A stretch of 9,341 nt of DNA from Clostridiales bacterium (GTDB lineage Bacteria; Bacillota; Clostridia; Lachnospirales; WQUN01), in contig JAISRJ010000052.1 in NCBI GenBank assembly GCA_031273705.1, forward strand, positions 1 through 9,341. Direction: 5' to 3'. The notes below the pieces were generated by a model. The model saw nothing but the letters and a program-made list of their open reading frames with translations. It made no database searches and was not told where the DNA came from. The position numbers and the translations under genes were made by a program. Every line of letters starts with the position of its first letter. The first letter of the stretch is position 1. Below, one piece after another: positions 1-6,452 of the stretch.

Positions 1-842
1 CCAGCATAGGCAGTGTGGAAAGCGCGGTTAATCCCTTTGCGCTACTGGAAATAATGTTTAAGCCCGGCGGGGTTAATCCAGCATTGGGTCAGGCGCGGGC
101 GTTAATGAAGATGGGTTCATACGGCAAGGCGCTGATATATTTTATGTATTCTAAAGGAGATGTGTCGGAAGGCTGGCAATCTTTTGTGGATTATTTGAGC
201 ACAGAATCCAATGCTTTGCGATTCTTTAAAGAATCTGTTACTGTGTTAATGGCGTCTGGCAGCAACTCATTAACGAGAGATTTTGGTGGGCTTGTGGCGG
301 GCGTAGGTATTTCGGCGGCTATTGTTTTGGTTTTTTCCACAATACTAAGCGCTATAGGTTATCAATCAAGTCTGGGCGAACATTCATATTCGGCGGAATC
401 CGGTAATAGCGCTAAGGGATTAACTGAATCAGGCGGCGACTCTAAAGTTGTACGTATGTCTGAGACGGTTTTTAAAGATATTTCCGATAGTCTGCAAAAC
501 CATGGACTATTAAGCACTGAGGGAATAGCGGATTTGGGCAATGTTCTTGCCATACCTATAAACGTCACCCGATCCGCCTTGATGGAATTAGGTAAAATGG
601 GTGAAAATTCTGACTTGACGAATATGACTAAACGCTTTTCACTTGATTACAGCGAGGACGCCAATAAATATTTAAGTTTGAACTCCGTGGCGTTAAGGAT
701 AAAATTAGAATCCGGAGCAAAGAAATTATTGCTTCTAACCGACGAAATAGTAATCACAACAGCGCGTAAAGCCGGGGAAGTAATTAATATTGGCATAAAA
801 GCGGCAAAAAACGCAGTGTCATTCTTTGGGTCTATCGCCTGA
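1..842 (+). CDS. Unrecognised protein with one hydrophobic segment, 3' part only, first gene of the secretion-type operon
   Basis: The frame is open to the left edge (codons agc ata ggc agt precede the first GTG at 15) and no ribosome binding site precedes that GTG, so I read this as a gene whose 5' part is outside the window. Counting from the GTG, about 275 residues remain. Residues 1-85 are helix-rich and mostly polar to amphipathic. Residues 90-115 form one hydrophobic, glycine-containing segment (GGLVAG, then ISAAIVLVF) that could span the membrane. The C-terminal 160 residues are polar and mixed helical, with a basic amphipathic end. I do not recognise a family. It lies 40 bases ahead of a DUF4176 gene in a type VII-like operon, so it may be a membrane component or a secreted effector with a membrane-active segment. 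Neither role can be shown from this fragment. The stop is TGA. Confidence 0.7.
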   Translation, partial: SIGSVESAVNPFALLEIMFKPGGVNPALGQARALMKMGSYGKALIYFMYSKGDVSEGWQSFVDYLSTESNALRFFKESVTVLMASGSNSLTRDFGGLVAGVGISAAIVLVFSTILSAIGYQSSLGEHSYSAESGNSAKGLTESGGDSKVVRMSETVFKDISDSLQNHGLLSTEGIADLGNVLAIPINVTRSALMELGKMGENSDLTNMTKRFSLDYSEDANKYLSLNSVALRIKLESGAKKLLLLTDEIVITTARKAGEVINIGIKAAKNAVSFFGSIA

Positions 843-872
843 TAAATGATAAAACCTTCAAGTTTTTAAAAC

Positions 873-878
873 AGGAGG
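873..878 (+). promoter_or_regulatory. Shine-Dalgarno sequence for the DUF4176 gene
   Basis: A perfect AGGAGG lies four bases before the ATG at 883 and fixes that start. The 40-base gap after the previous stop shows no terminator hairpin, which supports co-transcription. Confidence 0.85.
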
Positions 879-882
879 ACAT

Positions 883-1188
883 ATGTTTGAACATCTATTA
901 CCCATTGGTTCTGTAGTGCTTCTTAAACGCGGCGTCAAAAAGTTGATGATTATCGGTATAAAACAGATTAATCAGGACGAGGACGGCAAGGAATACGACT
1001 ACATAGGCGTTTTATATCCTGAAGGCTTCCTTGGCAGAGAAGCAAATTATCTGTTTAATCATGACGACATAAACACAGTCGTATTTACAGGTTTTAATAA
1101 CACCGAGCGGTCAGATTTTATGGCGTTTATAACCGAGGCGTTTGAAAAACTGAGCGATACTGCTCAACCCTTAAAACGCGAGGCATGA
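883..1188 (+). CDS. DUF4176 family protein, type VII secretion-associated
   Basis: This is a 101-residue soluble protein without signal peptide or membrane segment. The N-terminus reads LLPIGSVVLLKRGVKKLMIIG, followed by YDYIGVLYPEG (about residues 45-55) and FNHDDINTVVFTGF (about 64-77). This LPIGSVV / DYIGV.YPEG / F..DDI..V.F.G pattern is how I recall the DUF4176 family. Such genes occur in Bacillota type VIIb loci. In streptococci they sit beside LXG toxins, where a DUF4176 protein has been reported as an LXG partner; I am recalling this rather than deriving it here. A cytoplasmic adaptor or targeting role for a secreted protein is therefore plausible. The length fits the family. The next gene starts only 4 bases after the TGA stop, so the two are surely co-transcribed. 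Confidence 0.85.
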   Translation: MFEHLLPIGSVVLLKRGVKKLMIIGIKQINQDEDGKEYDYIGVLYPEGFLGREANYLFNHDDINTVVFTGFNNTERSDFMAFITEAFEKLSDTAQPLKREA

Positions 1189-1192
1189 CAAC

Positions 1193-2002
1193 GTGTACGA
1201 AACAGGCTATATTCTAACAGGAGACGAATTACTTGCGTTATCGGCGTATTTGGGCGCGTCCGTCGTCTATGGCATTAAGGAAAGGAAAACTTTCGATCCT
1301 GGTAAGTCCGGCAAAATATGGGAAACAGCTAAACAATCCTTACAGCGCAAAGGTCTGCTATTCGACGAAGCTGGCGACCACGATTGCGACCACGATTGCG
1401 ACCACGATTGTGACCACGATTGTGACCACGATCGTGGTGGCCAAAGTTTGGACTTGGATTTTTCCTCTTGTCTGGAAACCTACGCTAAGCACAATCAGCG
1501 GGTTTTTATGCGCTGTCTGTACGAAGGCAGAGAGTTACAATGCCATTATTTTATAAACGACGGATGCGTTGTTAGATTAGAACCCAATGCGCGTAGCATC
1601 GATGAATATATTTTAACACAATTAGAACCGTCAGAACTAACCAAACTGATATATGAAGATATGCGATTTAATAATTACCAATCCGGAGAAAATTTGTCAT
1701 ACTCTTTTTCGCCGGATGATTTAGAATTTTTTATTAAGGATAAAAACATCTCCCACAAGGGTTTTCGGGATATACATTCAGATTTAAAAACCGCGGTCGG
1801 TGAATTGACAAATGTCAGAACGCTTTTATACTTTAAGGAAAATGTGTGTGTGAAATATCTGCTGGCCTATGGCGGAAATAAATATATCTGGCGGCTTGTT
1901 AAGGATAATGAGAGTTTATTCAAATTTTATTGTTGCTCGCCAAGTGAATACACAGTCGAATTGACCCATTTAATCCAAAAAACGAAGGAGGACTTAATAT
2001 GA
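1193..2002 (+). CDS. DUF5081-like type VII-associated protein with internal DHDC repeat tract
   Basis: This is a 269-residue protein with no signal peptide or membrane segment. The GTG start is preceded by GAGG nine bases upstream, inside the end of the DUF4176 gene. The N-terminus (ILTGDELLALSAYLGASVVYGI, about residues 7-28) resembles the start of DUF5081 proteins from Listeria/Bacillus type VII loci; EspG-like chaperones are a conceptual comparison only. Residues 62-81 are an almost pure repeat of Asp-His-Asp-Cys (four DHDC units and one DHDR) encoded by five 12-bp direct repeats. This insertion separates the N-terminal helix region from a mixed alpha/beta remainder and is not a usual part of such proteins. 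The His/Asp/Cys density could bind metal, but that is inference. The stop overlaps the next ATG (ATGA), implying translational coupling to the YukD-like gene. Family assignment rests on the N-terminal motif and the neighbours. Confidence 0.75.
   Translation: MYETGYILTGDELLALSAYLGASVVYGIKERKTFDPGKSGKIWETAKQSLQRKGLLFDEAGDHDCDHDCDHDCDHDCDHDRGGQSLDLDFSSCLETYAKHNQRVFMRCLYEGRELQCHYFINDGCVVRLEPNARSIDEYILTQLEPSELTKLIYEDMRFNNYQSGENLSYSFSPDDLEFFIKDKNISHKGFRDIHSDLKTAVGELTNVRTLLYFKENVCVKYLLAYGGNKYIWRLVKDNESLFKFYCCSPSEYTVELTHLIQKTKEDLI
1376..1435 (+). repeat. Five tandem 12-bp repeats (GACCACGATTGY) encoding DHDC
   Basis: Units start at 1376, 1388, 1400, 1412 and 1424. Units 1 and 2 are identical (ending TGC), 3 and 4 are identical (ending TGT), and unit 5 ends CGT. 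A 12-bp unit keeps the reading frame, so copy number can change by slippage without breaking the protein. Confidence 0.97.
1425..1438. repeat. 14-bp perfect palindrome at the end of the tandem repeat
   Basis: ACCACGATCGTGGT is its own reverse complement. It arises where the last repeat unit changes TTG to TCG and runs into GTGG. It lies inside a coding region. No regulatory role can be assigned from position alone. Confidence 0.8.
1985..1991 (+). promoter_or_regulatory. Shine-Dalgarno sequence for the YukD-like gene
   Basis: AAGGAGG lies seven bases before the ATG at 1999, inside the last codons of the previous gene. It fixes the start that overlaps the upstream TGA. Confidence 0.88.
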
Positions 2003-2250
2003 GCGATAAAGTTTATACGGAAGTCTTTTTCCCCGCGCTTAACAAAAACTACAATTTTGTATTACCCGTAGGTATAACTTTGGATACCGCCGTAAAATTA
2101 ATGACGGAGATTATCCGAGAAAAGGAGTTTATTCAGCTGGAAGATCTCGGTTTGTTATTATACGACTGGGAGAGTCGTGAAATGCTGGACAGAACTAAAA
2201 CTGTATTCGGCAGTGGAATTATAGACGGAAAAAAACTGATGTTGGTATAG
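1999..2250 (+). CDS. YukD/EsaB-like ubiquitin-fold protein of type VII secretion
   Basis: This is an 83-residue cytoplasmic protein. The pattern is that of a small beta-grasp protein: a first strand (YTEVFFPALNKNYNFVLP), a helix near residues 28-42 (LDTAVKLMTEIIREK), a middle segment LGLLLYDWESREML, and an ending GSGIIDGKKLMLV. The last motif, in which an induced loop is followed by 'I.dG..L.Lv', is characteristic of YukD/EsaB. YukD is a conserved ubiquitin-like accessory of type VIIb secretion systems, needed for or modulating secretion and not used as a covalent tag. The length matches the family (about 80 residues). Its ATG overlaps the preceding stop, and it ends in TAG directly before the next gene in the same frame. 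This gene is the strongest marker of a type VII locus in the window. Confidence 0.85.
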   Translation: MSDKVYTEVFFPALNKNYNFVLPVGITLDTAVKLMTEIIREKEFIQLEDLGLLLYDWESREMLDRTKTVFGSGIIDGKKLMLV

Positions 2251-2254
2251 GTGG
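2249..2254 (+). promoter_or_regulatory. Shine-Dalgarno-like site that favours the ATG at 2260
   Basis: AGGTGG overlaps the TAG stop of the YukD-like gene and lies five bases before the ATG at 2260. The in-frame GTG at 2251 lies inside this site and would have no spacing, so the ATG is the better start. Confidence 0.65.
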
Positions 2255-2259
2255 GCGCC

Positions 2260-3819
2260 ATGTCTGATCTATATAGGTACGAAGCGGCTAAACATGAATT
2301 TAGATATCAGCCGGATATATTAGATAGTGTCCAGGACTCCGCGTCGGCGATGACGACACTTAACGCCGCTGTCGAACAATTAACCTCCGATGAAAAAAGT
2401 TCCGGTGATGTGCTGGATGATTTCGCGTTGCTGTACGAGCAAATTATATCCAAAGCCACAACACAAGAGGTATCTGGCACAGACATTGTGATTGATGAAG
2501 AAGCGATCGCGGCAGGCGTTAGCATTGCGGGGCTAGCAAAAGAATCCACAGAAAAACTGCTGAAAGACAATAGGGTGTCCCTGCTGCGCGAGGTGCGAAA
2601 GGATATTGCGTTCCACAGCCATGAATCAGATGTGACATTTAATATAGAATTACCGTCGGTGGGTTATAATTCCGATGGTTCCGCGACTGTCGCGTCATAT
2701 GAGGGCATAACTCTAAAAACAGACTTTGCCGCGGTAAGAATAGATACCGAAAAAAGCAGCAATATGAAAGTGCGCATACAGGGTCTTAACCAGGATCAAT
2801 TAGTCGGGCTTACAACCGAAGGACTGGAACCCCCCGTGCAATCCGGTATCCCGTGGACTCAATTTTGGAGCATACCCGTTATTGTTATCTTCCTGCTTGT
2901 ATGGATGTTAAATGGAGCGCTAAGGCAAGCTTTAAAGGTTTGGGTAGTGCCTGCCGTTTGTTTCCTAATGCTGCTTGGAAATATGTTCAGTATGCTTTCA
3001 TATATAAACAGTACCTTTGCGACTGCCGGGATTGCCGGCGACTCCTTTGCGACCGACTTGCCGATTGTCGCCGTGCGGCTGGATATAGAGCCGAATGAGC
3101 AAGTAATATTATGCATTCCCACGGGTGATAGCGGCACGGATTTTTCCGCTGTATTTAACGAGCGTAACGAGCAGATGTTAAGCAAATATAACCCCCTTAC
3201 CAGGCAGATTAACAGCTGGGTTTACGAGGACGGGGTCTACTCGCTAAAAAATAACAGTATAAGTTATACGGATATCGACGACGCGCACGATGTAATGAAG
3301 GACGCTATTTTACGTTTGGGTTCGCGCGGAATAATGCCCGGTTCTAACGACGGCAGATTTAAACCGGAAGATGAGATTACCAGAGCGGAATTTGTGGCGG
3401 CTGTGCTGAATGCCTTTAATCTGTTGGATGAAACTGCCACATCCAGCTTTACGGATGTAAAAAAATCAGACTGGTTTTACTCGGCTGTCGCGACAGCCCA
3501 ACAGTTAAATTTCATCTCCGGTTTTGAGGATGGTACCTTTAGAGGTAACAACGATATTCCAAAGGATCAAATGGTGGTGGTGTGCGCCAATTCGATGATT
3601 ACATATATGGGCTATATAAGGCCGGGGGATATAACCGATCAGCTAAGGAATTTCCAAGACAAAGACGATATTGCGGGTTGGGCTTCGGAAGGAATAGCGC
3701 TGGCCGCCAAAAGCAGTATGCTTCTTTATCGCAGCGACGGAAAATTTCTGCCCGCGGAGCCTATAACCAGAGGCGACGCGGCGATTATTCTGGACAAAAT
3801 GTTCAGTAAAATTTGGTAG
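2260..3819 (+). CDS. Membrane protein with three C-terminal SLH (S-layer homology) repeats
   Basis: With the ATG at 2260 the protein has 519 residues. Residues 1-110 are mostly helical and acidic. Residues 120-175 look beta-rich (DVTFNIELPSVGY and following). Two hydrophobic segments follow at about 202-217 (FWSIPVIVIFLLVWML) and 227-246 (VWVVPAVCFLMLLGNMFSML), joined by a short loop with Arg and Lys. Three SLH repeats end the protein: about 335-389 (contains ITRAE and DGRFKPEDEITR), 395-452 (degenerate IPKDQ in place of TRAE) and 463-519 (ITRGDAA). SLH repeats bind secondary cell-wall polymers outside the cell. A positive loop between two helices predicts both ends outside, yet there is no N-terminal signal peptide, so the export route of the N-terminal domain is unclear. 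The gene sits between the YukD-like gene and the kinase, suggesting a wall-tethered membrane part of the same machine. The N-terminal domain is not recognised. Confidence 0.85.
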   Translation: MSDLYRYEAAKHEFRYQPDILDSVQDSASAMTTLNAAVEQLTSDEKSSGDVLDDFALLYEQIISKATTQEVSGTDIVIDEEAIAAGVSIAGLAKESTEKLLKDNRVSLLREVRKDIAFHSHESDVTFNIELPSVGYNSDGSATVASYEGITLKTDFAAVRIDTEKSSNMKVRIQGLNQDQLVGLTTEGLEPPVQSGIPWTQFWSIPVIVIFLLVWMLNGALRQALKVWVVPAVCFLMLLGNMFSMLSYINSTFATAGIAGDSFATDLPIVAVRLDIEPNEQVILCIPTGDSGTDFSAVFNERNEQMLSKYNPLTRQINSWVYEDGVYSLKNNSISYTDIDDAHDVMKDAILRLGSRGIMPGSNDGRFKPEDEITRAEFVAAVLNAFNLLDETATSSFTDVKKSDWFYSAVATAQQLNFISGFEDGTFRGNNDIPKDQMVVVCANSMITYMGYIRPGDITDQLRNFQDKDDIAGWASEGIALAAKSSMLLYRSDGKFLPAEPITRGDAAIILDKMFSKIW

Positions 3820-3825
3820 ATTATT

Positions 3826-6378
3826 ATGTTTGGAAATTTCTTAATCTTTACCGGTGCGGCGCTAGGAATCGCTGCGCTGGTAATATTTTTGCGGTTGTTT
3901 TTTACACGACAGCGCATGGCGAACTACAAGCATTTTTTGTCCGAAGAAACGCTGACTTTTAATCCCTTTGCGGAGACGAGGGGAATAGGGCGGGCTAATA
4001 GGGATAAACACACGAAAAGAGACGGTACGCTCACAATAGATCCCTTAAAAAGCTCTTGGGTCCCCACAGCTCATTCCCATATTCCTGTTTCCAGCAAACA
4101 GCCGGCGGGGCTTAGCCACGTTCAAGGCGCGGTTCATGAACCTATTGCATTAGGAGGATTGGATGTCAGCCCTCTGCGAGGCAGGTATGAACTTTTAAAA
4201 GAGATTCATGAAGGCGCTATGAGTAGGGTTTTTCTCGCCCGAAAAGTTAAAGTGGATAATTATTGGATAGTAAAATTTATCGCCAGTCATGTGTCAGAGC
4301 TATCTAACGAGGAGTTTATACTTAAACATTTAAACCATACCAACCTCCCTAGAATCATAGATATTCTGCCGACGACCGGCGGGGTGTTTCTGGTTGAAAG
4401 CTACATAGAAGGTAAATCGTTAAGCGCGTTGCTTTCCGAGTCTCATATCAACTTTCCGCAGCATTTGTTAAGGGATTGGATGGAACAGTTCTGTCAAGTT
4501 CTGGGATACTTGCATACGCTGTCGCCATCGCCCATAATTCATTGCGATTTAAAGCCGTCAAACATAATGATCTCCCGTGACAATAAGCTGGTTTTAATAG
4601 ATTTTGGTATATCCCGTCTGCACAAGTTTGGCGAGTATGGTAAAGGTTACGCGGGCATAACCAAAAACTACGCGGCTCCGGAACAGCTCGCCCTGGTAAA
4701 AGACAGGATGCGCGTTTTTATTTTAGACAGATTCGGCGCGATACCTCCGAGTAACTGGTCAATAGACCAGCGCACAGATATTTTTAGCATGGGCGCAATC
4801 TTTTTTGAACTTGCGGTAAAATTGAGCCCCAAGTTTGATAATCTTCATCTGTTAAATCGATATGTTACCGATGATTTCGGAGCGATCATAAAAAGATGTT
4901 TAAACTTTGAGCCCTCCATGAGGTATAGAAATACGGATGAGATTATAAATGATTTGAGCGCGTTGAAAACTAAACGCGGAACATTTGAAAGGGCTTTGCT
5001 GCTGCGCCAGATTGCATATATTGCCGCGATTATTCTCGTGATTCTTTCCGGCGTGACCATAGGCGGCGGACAATATTTAAATACCCTTGAAGCTCAAACA
5101 ATTCTTCTGATAGAACCGGATATTCTGCGAATGAGTGTAAATGAACGCATGGAATTTAACGTAACCAGTCAACTGCCGAATAATGAGGTAAGAGAAATAG
5201 ATTTTGATGAAATAGATTGGGTGTCAACCGGTCAATCAAATAAAGTGGCGAGTATAAGGGGTAACACGATTGTAGGGCAGAATCAGGGAATGTCCGTGCT
5301 GTCAGGTCGGTATAGAAAATCCACAGTAGAAATGCGCGTGGATGTTGTGCCGCAAATGCTTGATATTAACGACAATTTAATTCGAGTTGCGCAGGCTTAT
5401 AATAATGGTAACACTGTCTCTATCTTTGCGGGTAGCGGTATATCCGGCGAGCAGGACGGCGATTTGCAAAGCTGCGCTTTCCGGTCGCCGGGCAGTATAG
5501 ACATGGACTCGGAGGGAAATATCTATGTGCTGGACGACGGAAAAATACGAGTGATTCTTACGAACGGAAGAACGGAAACAATCATTTTTGACAGACCGGA
5601 AATGAGAATCAAAATGCTTAGGGTATATGATTCAAGTATCTACGCCCTTACTCTGCCGCAGCCGGACGACGATCCTATAGCAAATTCAGGGAATTCGTTC
5701 ATGCTGGTAAAAATTGAGCGGTCGGGAAGGACTATGCCTATAATAAAGCGCGACGCCGTGGAAACGCCGATACTGGATTTTGATATTTCGGATGATGGCA
5801 TACTATTCTTCATAGACTCGATTATGCTGCGAGATAGATTTTTGGAGGCCATTGACTTGCGCAATCTATCGCCTTCTACTGACCAAAACGACGCAAACGC
5901 TCCTATGCTGGTACACTTTAGCGGCACGTTGCTGGCTTCGTCCTGCGCGGTAGAAGGTGATCGCGTATATATTGCCGATTATGAGCACGGAACCATTCAA
6001 TTTTACGACGCAACCACTGGTCAAATACATAATGTCGCCGGATTTGGGCAGGACAGCAAGAACTTTATAGACGGCAAAACCCCGATGTTTTATGCCCCGC
6101 TTCAAATTCAGATAGCCGATAACATATTGTATATACTGGATTACAATGTGCTTCGCAGAATAAATCTGGATGGAAATTCTTCCGGCGCCGCGGAGACAGT
6201 CGCCGGGGTTGTGAATAACGAGCGGCATCCGATAACAGTAAATGGCGGTGCGGAGTCGGTGAAGTTCTCATACAATGAAAATATGGATTTTGTATATGAC
6301 GCTCAGAATCACAGACTGCTCCTCACCGATCCTGATAATTATGTGGTAAGGGAGATAATTGTTTCTAAAATCGGTTAA
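3826..6378 (+). CDS. Transmembrane Ser/Thr protein kinase with extracellular Ig-like and NHL propeller region
   Basis: This is an 850-residue protein. A membrane helix at 4-26 is followed by basic residues, then a polar linker (30-118) and a PknB-type kinase domain at about 120-380. A second membrane helix lies at 396-417. The rest is predicted outside: a BIG_2/Ig-like domain (about 425-508, with IDWVSTG and VASIRGN) and an NHL-type propeller (about 530-845; clearest blades near 533-580, 735-783 and 792-845). Kinase residues seen are a loose glycine loop HEGAMSRV (128-135), Lys150, helix-C Glu162, His239-Cys240-Asp241, Asn246, Asp259-Phe-Gly and APE at 284-286. Catalysis therefore looks intact, but Cys replaces the HRD arginine, making it a non-RD kinase. 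About 20 extra residues separate APE from Asp318. The layout recalls mycobacterial PknD, whose sensor is an NHL propeller. The gene starts 6 bases after the SLH gene with only a weak ribosome binding site (GGTAG), suggesting coupling. No EssB/YukC is seen; this kinase may fill that place. Confidence 0.9.
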   Translation: MFGNFLIFTGAALGIAALVIFLRLFFTRQRMANYKHFLSEETLTFNPFAETRGIGRANRDKHTKRDGTLTIDPLKSSWVPTAHSHIPVSSKQPAGLSHVQGAVHEPIALGGLDVSPLRGRYELLKEIHEGAMSRVFLARKVKVDNYWIVKFIASHVSELSNEEFILKHLNHTNLPRIIDILPTTGGVFLVESYIEGKSLSALLSESHINFPQHLLRDWMEQFCQVLGYLHTLSPSPIIHCDLKPSNIMISRDNKLVLIDFGISRLHKFGEYGKGYAGITKNYAAPEQLALVKDRMRVFILDRFGAIPPSNWSIDQRTDIFSMGAIFFELAVKLSPKFDNLHLLNRYVTDDFGAIIKRCLNFEPSMRYRNTDEIINDLSALKTKRGTFERALLLRQIAYIAAIILVILSGVTIGGGQYLNTLEAQTILLIEPDILRMSVNERMEFNVTSQLPNNEVREIDFDEIDWVSTGQSNKVASIRGNTIVGQNQGMSVLSGRYRKSTVEMRVDVVPQMLDINDNLIRVAQAYNNGNTVSIFAGSGISGEQDGDLQSCAFRSPGSIDMDSEGNIYVLDDGKIRVILTNGRTETIIFDRPEMRIKMLRVYDSSIYALTLPQPDDDPIANSGNSFMLVKIERSGRTMPIIKRDAVETPILDFDISDDGILFFIDSIMLRDRFLEAIDLRNLSPSTDQNDANAPMLVHFSGTLLASSCAVEGDRVYIADYEHGTIQFYDATTGQIHNVAGFGQDSKNFIDGKTPMFYAPLQIQIADNILYILDYNVLRRINLDGNSSGAAETVAGVVNNERHPITVNGGAESVKFSYNENMDFVYDAQNHRLLLTDPDNYVVREIIVSKIG

Positions 6379-6395
6379 TGTTCGATTAATATAAC

Positions 6396-6425
6396 GCAGG
6401 GGACGCCTCTCTCGGTGTCCCCTGC
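6396..6425. terminator. Hairpin terminator between convergent operons, probably bidirectional
   Basis: GCAGGGGACGCC (6396-6407) and GGTGTCCCCTGC (6414-6425) form a 12-bp stem with one G-U pair and a 6-base loop. On the plus strand it is followed by T-rich but interrupted sequence (tatttgtgataatatttt), and on the minus strand by gttatatt. Neither is a clean T tract, but the position 17 bases after the kinase stop and 27 bases after the regulator stop fits a shared terminator. Confidence 0.8.
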
Positions 6426-6452
6426 TATTTGTGATAATATTTTGTGGCGATT

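Noticed and set aside
15..17. GTG at 15 as the true start of the first gene
   Set aside because: The frame is open to the window edge and no convincing ribosome binding site precedes it, so the gene most likely begins upstream.
1376..1435. CRISPR-like array
   Set aside because: The repeats are 12 bp, directly adjacent with no spacers, and in frame inside a coding gene.
1233..1556. Overlapping plus-strand frame of about 107 codons through the repeat tract
   Set aside because: Its openness comes from the repeat reading as Ala-Thr-Thr-Ile or Val-Thr-Thr-Ile in the shifted frame. It has no ribosome binding site and lies wholly inside the DUF5081-like gene.
2251..2253. GTG at 2251 as start of the SLH gene
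   Set aside because: It lies within the AGGTGG site itself and directly abuts the previous stop. The ATG at 2260 has correct spacing.
4174..4965. Kinase domain as an EssB-type pseudokinase
   Set aside because: All residues needed for catalysis (Lys150, Glu162, Asp241, Asn246, Asp259) are present, so inactivity is not supported by sequence.
5866..6271. Minus-strand open frames opposite the kinase propeller region
   Set aside because: They are shadows of the well-supported kinase gene, with no motifs or translation signals.
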